Shown here piece by piece: positions 35,180 through 44,286 of a DNA stretch of 64,000 bases. A program made the translations under genes and the position numbers. Source of the DNA: CAZLRH01 sp964562015. GTDB taxonomy: Bacteria > Verrucomicrobiota > Verrucomicrobiia > Opitutales > JABDGR01. Each line of letters opens with the position of its first letter. Position 1 is the first letter of the stretch. Location of the stretch: NCBI GenBank assembly GCA_964562015.1, contig CAZLRH010000008.1, forward strand, positions 62,001 to 126,000, given 5' to 3'. Below the pieces are notes generated by a model. That model saw only the letters and a program-made list of their open reading frames with translations. It had not been told where the DNA came from and did not search any database.

Positions 35180-35785
35180 TTAAACAAGGAAAAGGGTCGG
35201 CGGTGTGGACTGCCGCCTCAGCACCCGCACCCGCTCCCGGCCTTCGCGACCGGCGAAGGCCAGCTCCGGCACGTAGTCAGTCACGATCTCGTAGCTGTCG
35301 GCAAAGAGTGCAGTGAGGTCGGGCACACTGAAGGGAAAGGGCGGGCCTTCATTGCCAGGGTCGAGGTCCGGATTGATATACCACACGCCGATCAGCAGGC
35401 CACCGGGGCGAAGGGTCAAATCGATGCCCCGCCGGTAGTCCGGACGGAGCGACGGAGGCAGTCCGCTCATGCAGGTGTGCTCCAGAACAATCTCAAAAGC
35501 CCCGCGCATTTCCGCCGGCGGAGCAAATAAATCCCCGACGATGAAACGTTCCGCCAGTTGCGGATAAAGGGCGCCGGCTTCCGCCACCGCCGTGGGCGCA
35601 ATGTCCAGTCCCAGTGCATCCAAGCCGAGTTCCACCGCCAGCGCCACCTCATGCCCGCGACCACACCCGGGCACCAAGGCGCGGCCCCGCACGGGATGGC
35701 GCTCCAGGTATTGCCGCAGCGGCGGTGACGGCGCGCCTTTGTCCCAGGCGGCTTCGCCCTTTTGGTATTTTTCGTCCCAAGTCAT
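35180..35785 (-). CDS. TPMT-family SAM-dependent methyltransferase
   Basis: A 201-residue class I methyltransferase. Family start MTWDEKYQKGEAAWDKGAPS; SAM motif I 'ALVPGCGRGHEVALAVELG', followed by 'GLDIAPTAVAEA' and 'FEIVLEHTCMSGLPPSLRPD'. Thiopurine S-methyltransferase relatives in bacteria methylate thiols, tellurite or selenite, or unknown small molecules. The substrate is not deducible here. It is convergent with the acyltransferase gene and divergent from the secreted esterase. Confidence 0.85.
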   Translation of the reverse strand: MTWDEKYQKGEAAWDKGAPSPPLRQYLERHPVRGRALVPGCGRGHEVALAVELGLDALGLDIAPTAVAEAGALYPQLAERFIVGDLFAPPAEMRGAFEIVLEHTCMSGLPPSLRPDYRRGIDLTLRPGGLLIGVWYINPDLDPGNEGPPFPFSVPDLTALFADSYEIVTDYVPELAFAGREGRERVRVLRRQSTPPTLFLV

Positions 35786-35949
35786 GGAAGCTCAAATGCC
35801 GTTCTAGCCGCCTCCGCCCCAATAGCAATGCCTCGACGCAAATCTTTTAGAAACATGCCCATGGAACCATGATGGCGCAGGACGCAATACGATTGCCAGC
35901 CTGCTGCCTGTACCGCCAAAATCCCTATCTCCCCTTAACTCCCCAATTC

Positions 35950-37113
35950 ATGTCCAACCACACCCCGATCACTTTTTCTGCTCTCGCTCTGGTCCTGCTT
36001 GTGGCCACCCCTCCGGCCTTCGGCGCGGACGCCGCTTCCACACCCACTTCAGCTCCCGCACCGGTGACCGCATCCGCTCCCGCGCCGGCGGCCAACACCA
36101 CCGCCGCAACCAGCGTCGATCCCGCCGACCTTGTGCCGCACTACCGCGGCGGCCCAGCCACGCCCACGGATTTCGCGGAAATGGCCAAGCTCGCCGACCT
36201 CCCTTTGTTGACTCCCGGCACGGGCGACGGCGATTACCGGGTGAAACCGCCGTACGCTCCGGCCCCGGAACAGACGGTGCGGCCAGATGTGCCGAAGGGC
36301 AAGGTGATGCATTTCACGCTCACCGCCGCGGACAGCAAATTCTATCCCAACACCGGTTTGCGCGACTGGAAGGCCACCCGCAGCGTGACTGTCTACATTC
36401 CCAGCCAGTATGTGCCCGGCACGCTCGCGCCGTTGCTCCTCACGCACGATGAAATGGGCGCCAGCCGAAACCAGTTGCCCACGATTCTTGACAACCTCAT
36501 CGCCGATCATCGCTTGCCGCCGATCGTGGCCGTGATGGTGGCCCATGGCGGCGGGGACGCCCGCGGCAGCGAGCGCGGCCTCGAATACGACACCACTTCG
36601 GGCAAATATGCCGAATTCATCGAGGCGGAAGTATTGCCGCGCGTGGAGAAAGAATGCGGCGTCACCTTTACCAAAGACCCCGAGGGCCGCGCCACGATGG
36701 GTGGAAGTTCCGGCGGCGCGGTGGCGTTCACGATGGCGTGGTATCATCCGGAATGGTATCATCGCGTGCTAACCTACTCTGGCACTTATACGGACAACCA
36801 GACGCCCGAAAACCCGGCACTGCCGCACGGTGCGTGGGAATATCACGAGCACCTCATTCCGCAGAACGCGGCGAAGCCCCTGCGCATCTGGATGGAAGTG
36901 GGCGCGAACGACAACGGCTCGGTCAACACCGCCGCCGACTTGCACAACTGGGTGATCGCCAATGAGCGCATGGCGGGCGTGCTGAAAGCCAAGGGCTACC
37001 ATTATCAGTTCGTCTTTGCGGAAGGCGCCGGCCATGTGGACGGGAAAGTCGTCGCGCAAACCCTGCCGCAAGCCCTCGTGTGGCTGTGGCAGGGCTACCC
37101 GGCGGCGAAGTGA
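35950..37113 (+). CDS. Secreted esterase, Fes/CE1-like alpha/beta hydrolase
   Basis: A 387-residue exported alpha/beta hydrolase. Signal peptide about 1-26 (ALALVLLVATPPAFG), an Ala/Pro/Thr-rich linker, then an esterase D/enterochelin-esterase-type core. The nucleophile lies in MGGSSGGAVAFTMA, the acidic residue plausibly in 'VGANDNGS' and the His in 'GAGHVDG'. With the pectin lyases upstream it may remove acetyl or feruloyl groups from plant polysaccharide, but a phosphonate or siderophore ester role cannot be excluded from sequence alone. Confidence 0.8.
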   Translation: MSNHTPITFSALALVLLVATPPAFGADAASTPTSAPAPVTASAPAPAANTTAATSVDPADLVPHYRGGPATPTDFAEMAKLADLPLLTPGTGDGDYRVKPPYAPAPEQTVRPDVPKGKVMHFTLTAADSKFYPNTGLRDWKATRSVTVYIPSQYVPGTLAPLLLTHDEMGASRNQLPTILDNLIADHRLPPIVAVMVAHGGGDARGSERGLEYDTTSGKYAEFIEAEVLPRVEKECGVTFTKDPEGRATMGGSSGGAVAFTMAWYHPEWYHRVLTYSGTYTDNQTPENPALPHGAWEYHEHLIPQNAAKPLRIWMEVGANDNGSVNTAADLHNWVIANERMAGVLKAKGYHYQFVFAEGAGHVDGKVVAQTLPQALVWLWQGYPAAK

Positions 37114-37277
37114 AGATTAGGAGAGGACGAAGTGCCTGTTGCCAAGAAACACTTTCCGTTCCTCTCATCTAGCAGTTGCTTAGTAGCGGGCTTAACCGTG
37201 GCCGGGAGCTGGCCCGCGCCCCCAAACTCCATTCTGGCCTCCCGCACCCCACCCTGCCATAGTCCCGCGTTTTCGCC

Positions 37278-38093
37278 ATGAGCAGTCCGGACACCGTGTG
37301 GACCCAAATCAAGGCTGACGCCGCCGCGGCGGCCCGGCAGGAGCCTGCGCTGGCCCCGTTGCTCGAGGAGGTTTTCCTCAAGCGCAATTCGCTCGAAGAG
37401 GCCCTGAGCGTGCGCCTCTCCCGCAAGCTCGCCTACCACGCCACCCCCGAGAGCCAGCTCAAGGACATTTTTCTCGCGGCGTTTGCCGCCAACCCGAACA
37501 TCGGCCGCCAAGTGCGCGCAGACATCCTCGCCGTCAAGGAACGCGACCCGGCCTGCCGCAACCTGATGACGCCGGTCCTTTATTTCAAAGGCTTTCACGC
37601 GCTGACGTGCTACCGTTTCGCGCACCATTTGTGGCAGGCCGGACGCATCGAGCTCGCCCTTTATTTGCAAAGCCTGGTCGCGGAAGTTTTCGCCGTGGAC
37701 ATCCATCCGGCGGCGCGCCTCGGCTCGGGCATTTTGCTCGACCACGCCACCGGCTTTGTCGCGGGCGAAACCTCCGTTGTCGAGGACAACGTCTCCATCC
37801 TGCACGCGGTGACGCTCGGCGGCACGGGCAAGGAATGCGGCGACCGCCACCCGAAAATCCGCTCGGGCGTGCTGATCGGCGCGGGCGCGAAAATTCTCGG
37901 CAACATCGAAATCGGCGAAGGCGCCAAAATCGGCGCAAACAGCGTCGTGCTGCAATCCGTGCCCCCGCACGCCACGGTGGCGGGCGTGCCCGCGCGCATC
38001 GTCGGCCGCGCCGCCCACGCCGACCCGGCCCGCGCCATGGACCATCGCATCGAGGGCCTGGAAAAATTCCTCGATGTCGGCGACGGAATTTGA
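37278..38093 (+). CDS. cysE: Serine O-acetyltransferase
   Basis: A 271-residue enzyme of cysteine biosynthesis: serine plus acetyl-CoA to O-acetylserine. The N-terminal SATase domain (about 1-140, SVRLSRKLAYHATPESQLKD) precedes a left-handed parallel beta-helix of hexapeptide repeats, with the family core 'IHPAARLGSGILLDHATGFV' and 'GDRHPKIRSGVLIGAGAKIL'. Length is normal for CysE. It is monocistronic as far as visible; no cysK follows. Confidence 0.94.
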   Translation: MSSPDTVWTQIKADAAAAARQEPALAPLLEEVFLKRNSLEEALSVRLSRKLAYHATPESQLKDIFLAAFAANPNIGRQVRADILAVKERDPACRNLMTPVLYFKGFHALTCYRFAHHLWQAGRIELALYLQSLVAEVFAVDIHPAARLGSGILLDHATGFVAGETSVVEDNVSILHAVTLGGTGKECGDRHPKIRSGVLIGAGAKILGNIEIGEGAKIGANSVVLQSVPPHATVAGVPARIVGRAAHADPARAMDHRIEGLEKFLDVGDGI

Positions 38094-38109
38094 GGCACCG
38101 GGAAGAAAG

Positions 38110-38244
38110 AGTTTTTTGACAGATTTAACAGAATTAAGAGAATTAAATCCCCGGAAAAAAATGGCTGGCCTTCTGCCATCGTGCGGGCAGGCGAGCCGTT
38201 TGAGTCTTTAATTTTTGTAATTCTGTTAATTCTGTCCAAAAACT
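38110..38244. repeat. Gene-less inverted-repeat unit (ACAGAATTA-type arms)
   Basis: The left arm 38110-38143 begins AGTTTTTTGACAGATTTAAC; the right arm 38211-38244 is its imperfect reverse complement (about 29 of 34 positions). The words are about 9 bp, ACAGAATTA. The core is 67 bases with no supported gene. Immediately after it (38255-38285) is a short AT-rich run of TTTCAATTTTCAATTTTGAA. It lies between cysE and the GTG-started methyltransferase and includes no gene. Confidence 0.55.
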
Positions 38245-38290
38245 TCTTCTCCGGTTTTGAATTTTCAATTTTCAATTTTGAATTCTTTCC

Positions 38291-39145
38291 GTGCCCGCCC
38301 CCGCCATCAACCACGTTTCCGACACCGCCTTGTGGGTGGCGAGCTACCGCGCGGCGGAATCCGCCCGGCCCGATGCGTTGTTCAAAGACCCGCTGGCGCA
38401 CCAGCTCGCGGGCGATCAGGGCCGCGCCATCGCTGGGCATGTCGGTGGCTCGCGCTATGTGGCGTGGTCGGTGGTGGTGCGCACCTGCATCATTGATGCC
38501 TTCATCCGACGGCTGCTCAACGAGGGCGTGGACACGATACTCAATCTCGGCGCGGGGCTGGACACCCGGCCTTATCGATTGGAGTTGAACGACAAGGTGC
38601 GCTGGATCGAGGTGGATTACCCGCACGTCATCGCGCACAAGGAAAGGCACCTGCAAAACGCCGAGCCGCGGTGCCGCCTGGAGCGCGTAAAGCTCGACCT
38701 CGCCGACCGCCCGGCGCGCCAGCATTTGTTCGCCCAAATCCGCGCGCAGTCCCAAAAAGTGCTCGTGCTCACCGAGGGCGTGGTGCCGTATTTCAGCAAC
38801 GAGCACGCCGCCGCGCTGGCCGACGATTTGCACGACGCCGGAAATTTCTCCTGCTGGCTGCTCGATTATTTCTCCTCAAGGCTGATCAAATACATGCGGG
38901 ACGGCAAGCTGCGGCGGCAAATGCGCAACGCGCCTTTTCGGTTCGACCCGCCGGAGTATTTTGCTTTTTTCGAAGAGCACGGCTGGCACGCACGGGAAAC
39001 GCGCTACCTCGGCGAGGAATCCGAAAAGCTGGGACGCCCGATTCCCGCGCCGTGGTTTTTTAAAATCCTGCGCCGCTTTTTGCCCGCCAAGCAACGCCTC
39101 GCGATGAAACGCTTCTCCGCCTACGTGCTGATGGAGCGGAAATGA
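38291..39145 (+). CDS. Leucine carboxyl methyltransferase-like (TIGR00027-type) SAM methyltransferase
   Basis: A 284-residue class I methyltransferase starting at GTG 38291. The N-terminal INHVSDTALWVASYRAAES and SAM-binding 'DTILNLGAGLDTRPYRLEL' plus 'WIEVDYPHVIAHKERHL' are hallmarks of the LCMT/PPM-related TIGR00027 group, whose bacterial members act in polyketide or secondary metabolite tailoring or are uncharacterised. No biosynthetic neighbours are present. The GTG start is chosen because the family begins about there and no ATG lies in reach. Confidence 0.85.
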   Translation: MPAPAINHVSDTALWVASYRAAESARPDALFKDPLAHQLAGDQGRAIAGHVGGSRYVAWSVVVRTCIIDAFIRRLLNEGVDTILNLGAGLDTRPYRLELNDKVRWIEVDYPHVIAHKERHLQNAEPRCRLERVKLDLADRPARQHLFAQIRAQSQKVLVLTEGVVPYFSNEHAAALADDLHDAGNFSCWLLDYFSSRLIKYMRDGKLRRQMRNAPFRFDPPEYFAFFEEHGWHARETRYLGEESEKLGRPIPAPWFFKILRRFLPAKQRLAMKRFSAYVLMERK

Positions 39146-39177
39146 GCCGCAGCTGAACTAATCCGAATCCGGGCTCC

Positions 39178-41016
39178 CTACTTCTGATCCCAGGGAAACA
39201 TTACCGTCGGGGCCTCGGCGTAGCGTTTCATGGTCAAGGCCACCGGGCCGCCGGCGCCGGGCGCGAGGTTCAAGGTAAAGCGGCGCGCGTTGACCGGCGT
39301 GGTTTTGCCGCCGACTTCGGCGGCTTCGATGCGGTGCTCGCCGTAGGCCCCGCCCTGCACGACAACCGCCCTCGCCTCCTTGCCCAAATTGACGAGCGTC
39401 ACCACGGTGCGAGTGTCCGTCATTTCGGTCACGAGCGCGGCCACGTCGGCGGGCAGGCCCGCGCGCTTGGCCACCGGGTCGAAGTACCGCAGCCGGGCGT
39501 TGAGCAGGCCGCCATCGACTGAGGGCGGGAGGCCGCCGAGGGTCAGCTCAATCAGCGCGGAAATGGCAGCGGGATTGTAGTCGAGCATGTTGTCCGCCAG
39601 CCGCTGGTTCAGCGTGGTCTGGTCGCGGCGAATCGTGGCGACGCGGGTCTGGATCAAATTCAAATCGCGCTGCAACGCGGTCTCGGGATACGTGGGATTG
39701 CGCCCTTGCAGAAATTCGACCCACGGGTTGCGGCCCACGCGCGGCAGGTCGTCGGGCCGCATGGACCAATACCACACTTCGAGCGCGCCGACGCTCCACG
39801 GCTGGTTCTGCCAGCCAAACCAGCCGTCCGCCCCGTACATCGTGGGGTACTGCGTCACGCCGTTCACGGTGCGGGCGTTTGCATTCACGGCGTTGATCTG
39901 GTCGCGCCACGCGTCCACGTATTTTTGATTGCCGGTGACGAGGAGCGCATCGTCAAAACCCACCAGCGCGCGCGGGATGCGGTTGCGATTCTCGCGCCGG
40001 TTGGTGACAGGGTTGATCGGACTAAAACCCCAGCCATAGGCGTTGCCCCACCACTTGTTGTCCGGGCCGCCGATTTTCCCGTCGAGATCCACAAAACTGG
40101 GAATGATGCCGCCGTTTTGCTTCATGCGCTCGAGCCACGCATCCATGTAATCGACGATCCACTTTTTATATTTTTCCTCGTGGGTAACGAGGTACGCATC
40201 CGTCGGCAGCGTGGTGGCCACGAGATTGAGAAAGGAGTCGCCCACGACATCGCCATACTCCTCATAGTGCGCCAGCATTTGCGCAAAATTGCTTTCGCGG
40301 TGAACCGTGACGAAGCCCGTGGGGTCAAAGGGGTCGCCCACCCAGTCAATGGTCGTCGCCTTGCGCAAGAGCGGGCCCTTGCTACCGTTCATAAGGCTGC
40401 GGATGAGCTTGTGCTCCGGGTCGTAATTGGGAATCGCGGGGTCTTCGGCCATGTAGAAACCCGCGTACCGGCGCGCGCGCTCGAGGTATTTCGGGTCATT
40501 CGGCGCCGAAAGGCTCATGCGGTTGAACAACTGCAAGCCCTCGCCCTGGTGCATCCAGTCGGACTGCGCATTGAATTCCAAATAATAAATCCCGTCGCGA
40601 CCCGCGGGCACTTCGGTGGTTTTCGCCTCGGCATACTGCTTGAGCATGCCCTCATTGCCCTTGGTGTACATTTGGCGGATTTCGTCGCTCGCGCCGAGCG
40701 CATGCAACTCCGGCCAGTGGTTGAAATTTTCGAAGGCATCGTCCGCGCCGTCGTCCGCACCCCAGCGCACGACGCATTGAAGGTAGCCGCGGTCGTCGAA
40801 ATATTTTTGGTAAAACTCGCGGCACGCGGGAAGATTGTCCGCCAATACCTGGCGCTCGAGCTCCGCCCAGCGTGGCGCGGCCATCGGCGTGGCGAGCGTA
40901 ACCACTACGGGCGTGGCGGAGGTTGGGGAGAGACCCGGCGGAGTCGCCACCGCAGCGTCAACGACGATTCCAGCAGCGAAGAAACTAAGGCAAGCAACCA
41001 ACAAGGGGGCTTTCAT
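39178..41016 (-). CDS. Large secreted protein of unknown function, possibly (alpha/alpha)-barrel glycan-active
   Basis: A 612-residue exported protein (start 41016, signal peptide MKAPLLVACLSFFAAGIVVD). The body is rich in helical, aromatic and acidic segments (DDAFENFNHWPELHALG, 'YYLEFNAQSDWMHQGEGLQL', 'GWFGWQNQPWSVGALEVWYW'), a pattern reminiscent of (alpha/alpha)-barrel glycoside hydrolases and lyases. The last 100 residues form a small beta-rich domain. I cannot name a family or locate a catalytic set. Among secreted pectin-related enzymes a carbohydrate-active role is the best guess, of low certainty. Confidence 0.55.
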   Translation of the reverse strand: MKAPLLVACLSFFAAGIVVDAAVATPPGLSPTSATPVVVTLATPMAAPRWAELERQVLADNLPACREFYQKYFDDRGYLQCVVRWGADDGADDAFENFNHWPELHALGASDEIRQMYTKGNEGMLKQYAEAKTTEVPAGRDGIYYLEFNAQSDWMHQGEGLQLFNRMSLSAPNDPKYLERARRYAGFYMAEDPAIPNYDPEHKLIRSLMNGSKGPLLRKATTIDWVGDPFDPTGFVTVHRESNFAQMLAHYEEYGDVVGDSFLNLVATTLPTDAYLVTHEEKYKKWIVDYMDAWLERMKQNGGIIPSFVDLDGKIGGPDNKWWGNAYGWGFSPINPVTNRRENRNRIPRALVGFDDALLVTGNQKYVDAWRDQINAVNANARTVNGVTQYPTMYGADGWFGWQNQPWSVGALEVWYWSMRPDDLPRVGRNPWVEFLQGRNPTYPETALQRDLNLIQTRVATIRRDQTTLNQRLADNMLDYNPAAISALIELTLGGLPPSVDGGLLNARLRYFDPVAKRAGLPADVAALVTEMTDTRTVVTLVNLGKEARAVVVQGGAYGEHRIEAAEVGGKTTPVNARRFTLNLAPGAGGPVALTMKRYAEAPTVMFPWDQK

Positions 41017-41316
41017 GGGGTAGCGCGAGTCTGGCCCTTCCCCACCCTCAGCGCAATCCGTCTTTGTGCGCACACAGAAGTTCTCGATCCTTGTGAAATG
41101 AAGTCTCGGCGCAAGACTACGCCCGATCGACCATGCATATAGGCGCCCGCATCTCGAACACTCCGAAGCAATTCAGTAAAGACCGACTTTTTCATTGGAT
41201 ATCAGTGTTGTGGCCGACCTTTGCGTAACGAATTGGACTTGTATAGAATCATTCTCTATTCGACAGCGATAAATAGCAGGAATTGACCAAAACATGGTAC
41301 TGCCTAGAATTGTGTT
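41017..41316. other. 300-base intergenic region, no gene supported
   Basis: The region becomes steadily AT-richer to the right. A TATAGAAT word (around 41239-41246) with a weak -35-like TTTGCG 16 bases upstream could be a plus-strand promoter for the following gene. I see no gene, tRNA or clear hairpin in it. Confidence 0.4.
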
Positions 41317-41793
41317 ATGGAATACAAATCCAATCAGTCTGATCGACCATTGGAAAAGCTATTTTCCTACCCGCGTTTTGATGAGCGCGAGATTAGCTTG
41401 GTGTTTAGAAACAACTGGCAGGATGGGCCCATCGATGGCCTGATTTCATATCGTGAAAAGCTCTTTTGGTTCAACTTTCATTGCGACACTGATGAACCGG
41501 GCAATCCCTATTACTACTTGGTCTATCCATTGACCGACGTAGAAGCAGATTTTGCCATTAAATGGGATCGAGAAAAAGAGCGTTACGCCAAACAATGGAG
41601 CTTCGAAGAAAATAAGTTGGTATATCACGGACAAGGTAATGAGCCCCACCTGGAAGAGAAAAGCGCGTGGTTCGCAGCCCATCAAGCCCTTTTGCCAGAT
41701 TATACCAAACGAGAACCTGTAGGTTGGTTTAGTAGTGGGTCAAATTCGTCATTTTATGGAGTACAGCTAACCATTGTCCCGAGACTTGGGTAA
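41317..41793 (+). CDS. Soluble protein of unknown function
   Basis: A 158-residue protein with no signal peptide or membrane segment. It is rich in aromatic residues and acidic/basic pairs ('GLISYREKLFWFNFHCDTDE', 'VGWFSSGSNSSFYGVQL'). Lower GC than flanking genes hints at recent acquisition. No family recognised. Confidence 0.5.
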   Translation: MEYKSNQSDRPLEKLFSYPRFDEREISLVFRNNWQDGPIDGLISYREKLFWFNFHCDTDEPGNPYYYLVYPLTDVEADFAIKWDREKERYAKQWSFEENKLVYHGQGNEPHLEEKSAWFAAHQALLPDYTKREPVGWFSSGSNSSFYGVQLTIVPRLG

Positions 41794-41820
41794 CGAGGCA
41801 TTCCTGCTTCTACTCCTTTC

Positions 41821-44214
41821 TCAACTCAAGTCTACCGGGTCCACATCAATCGCCTCGCTGACGCCGGGATCGAGCGGAAAGGCCGCGCGCAGGGCCCGCA
41901 GGCGCGGGCCGATTTTGGTGACGGAATTCACAAAGTACCAAATCTGGAAGCGGTAAAAGTCCTGCATTTTTTCGATGGGCGCGGTGGATGGCCCGCGCAA
42001 TTCCGCCGCGTCCTTCAGTTCCACTTCCGCGCGCCGGGCCCATTGCTCCGCGTAAAAGCGCACCTTCTCCTCATTGCGCCCGCGAAAAAGATGGCGGATC
42101 AAATGCCGCGTGGGCGGATAATGGTACTCGCGCCGCAGCGCCATTTCCTCGTCGAGAAAACCGTCGAAATCATTCCGTCGCGCGTACTGGATGGGCGGCG
42201 CGTGCGGCGTGAACGTCTGCACGATGACCTCCCCGGCCCGGTCGCCCCGGCCCGCGCGGCCCGCCACCTGCACGAGCAGTTGAAACGTCCGCTCATGCGC
42301 GCGGAAATCCGCCTGGTGCAGGGATAAATCCGCGTCCACCAGGCCGACCAGTGTGACGTTCGGAAAATCGAGGCCTTTCGCAATCATCTGCGTGCCGACG
42401 AGCACGTCGATTTTGCCTTTGCGAAAATCGGCGAGAATCTGGCGGAACAGCGTGCGCTTTTGCATGGCGTCGGCATCGAGCCGCACGATGCGCGCGCGCG
42501 GGAGCAGCCGCTGGGTTTGCTCCTCGACGCGTTGGGTGCCAAAGCCCCGCCAGCGGATTTTTTCCGAGCGGCATTCCGGGCAGGCACGCGGGGCCGGCTC
42601 GCGGTGGTTGCACAAGTGGCAGCGCAATTCCTCCCCCACGCGGTGGTAGGTGAGCGCGATGCTGCAATGCAGGCACCGCGCGGAATAACCGCAGGCGGGG
42701 CATTGCAGGCTGCTGGAAAACCCGCGCCGGTTGAGAAACAAAATGCTCTGCTCGCGCTTCTCGTGACGATCGCGCAATGCCTGCGCCAATTCGCCCGACA
42801 GCACCACCAGCCCGCCGTGCTTCGCCGTCTCGCTGCGCATGTCCACCAGCCGCACCGTCGGCATCGCGGCGCCGTCCACCCGCTCGGGCAGGCGGTTGAT
42901 TTTGTAACGACCCGCGCGCACGTTGAACAGCGATTCAAGCGCGGGCGTTGCCGACCCCAGCACGCACACCGCCTCCGCCAGTTTCGCGCGATACACCGCG
43001 ACATCGCGCCCGTGATAACGCGGCGCCTCCTCCTGTTTGTACGCCGGCTCGTGTTCCTCGTCCACGACGACGAGCCGCAAATTCGTCACCGGCGCAAAAA
43101 TCGCCGACCGCGCACCGACGACCACGCGCGCCGTCCCGCGCACCAGCGCCATCCATGCATCGTAGCGCTCGCCCGCCGCCAAATGGCTGTGCCAGACGAC
43201 AATTTCCGTGCCCGTGTCGGCCAGCCGCGAACGCAGGCGGCCCACGGTTTGCGGCGTCAGCGCCACTTCGGGCACCAGATAAATCACACCACCGCCCGCC
43301 GCCAGCACGGAGCGAATGAGTTGCAGATAAACTTCGGTCTTGCCCGAGCCCGTGACGCCGTGGAGCAGGTGCGTTTGAAATTTTCCCGCAGCCACGCTCA
43401 TGGAAATATCCGCCACCGCCGCAGCCTGCGCCGGGTTCATTTCGATTTTCCCCAGCGCCGCGGTCGCTTCGGCCTCGGACAATTCATCCGTGTAGGCCAC
43501 GCGCGGATGCTCGCGGCTCACTTCTTCCGCGAGCCCTTTTTCCACAAGGGCATCAATCGTGCCAGACGACAATTTGAGGCGGGAAAGCACCAAGCCCCGG
43601 GCCAGCGGCGCGCGTTGCTCGCGCAAAAAACGGTAGGCCGCCGCCTGTTTCGGCGCCCGGCGCGTGAGCGCGGCCAGCTCGTCGGCGGTGAGTTCGAGCC
43701 GCCCCGCGCGCAGCAGCCGCTCCATCCGGCTTGTCATGCCCGCGCGGACCGGCGCGGGAATCATCGTTTCAAAAACCGCGTCGGGCGAAGCGAGGTAATA
43801 GGCCCCCAGCCAGCGCGCAAGGCCCAACAGTTCCGGCGTGAGGATCGGCTCGGGGTAAAGGAGTTCCTGCACAAATTTCAATTTCGCCGCGGGCACATCC
43901 TGCGTGGAACCCAGGCGCGCGACCACCGCCAGCTTGGAATCGCGCAAGAGCGGCACCCGCACGAGGCAGCCCGGCTGCACCTTCCCCAGCAAATGCGGCG
44001 GCAGGCGGTAGGATAGCATCCGATCCACGGCGGCCAGCGGCATGACCTCGATCAGGCTGAGATCGTTTTCAACCGAAGGAGAGCGCGTGCCCCCGCCAGC
44101 CTTGCGGCCATTGGGCTGGGACTTCTCCGGCTCGACAAAATCGAACAGCAGCCCTCCGTCGTCCTCCGCTGGAGGCTCGCTGGCCGATTCCGATTTTGCC
44201 GATGGGGCGCTCAC
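41821..44214 (-). CDS. priA: Primosomal helicase PriA
   Basis: A 797-residue replication-restart helicase. Start GTG 44214 (MSAPSAKSESASEPPAEDD) is followed by an acidic N-terminal stretch and the DNA-binding domain. Helicase motifs are Walker A 'LHGVTGSGKTEVYLQL', Walker B 'LVVVDEEHEPAYKQEE' and the later helicase blocks. The zinc-binding Cys set is readable: CPACGYSARCLHC and 'LRCHLCNHREPAPRACPECRSE'. The length is slightly above E. coli PriA (732), mainly in the N-terminal part. It is divergent from the Fur-family gene with about 70 bases between starts. Confidence 0.94.
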   Translation of the reverse strand: MSAPSAKSESASEPPAEDDGGLLFDFVEPEKSQPNGRKAGGGTRSPSVENDLSLIEVMPLAAVDRMLSYRLPPHLLGKVQPGCLVRVPLLRDSKLAVVARLGSTQDVPAAKLKFVQELLYPEPILTPELLGLARWLGAYYLASPDAVFETMIPAPVRAGMTSRMERLLRAGRLELTADELAALTRRAPKQAAAYRFLREQRAPLARGLVLSRLKLSSGTIDALVEKGLAEEVSREHPRVAYTDELSEAEATAALGKIEMNPAQAAAVADISMSVAAGKFQTHLLHGVTGSGKTEVYLQLIRSVLAAGGGVIYLVPEVALTPQTVGRLRSRLADTGTEIVVWHSHLAAGERYDAWMALVRGTARVVVGARSAIFAPVTNLRLVVVDEEHEPAYKQEEAPRYHGRDVAVYRAKLAEAVCVLGSATPALESLFNVRAGRYKINRLPERVDGAAMPTVRLVDMRSETAKHGGLVVLSGELAQALRDRHEKREQSILFLNRRGFSSSLQCPACGYSARCLHCSIALTYHRVGEELRCHLCNHREPAPRACPECRSEKIRWRGFGTQRVEEQTQRLLPRARIVRLDADAMQKRTLFRQILADFRKGKIDVLVGTQMIAKGLDFPNVTLVGLVDADLSLHQADFRAHERTFQLLVQVAGRAGRGDRAGEVIVQTFTPHAPPIQYARRNDFDGFLDEEMALRREYHYPPTRHLIRHLFRGRNEEKVRFYAEQWARRAEVELKDAAELRGPSTAPIEKMQDFYRFQIWYFVNSVTKIGPRLRALRAAFPLDPGVSEAIDVDPVDLS

Positions 44215-44286
44215 GGTTCGACGTTGACCCCCCGGCTTCTTGGTGTCAATTTCGTCTCAATAAGGCCAGAACCGACCCGCACCCTC

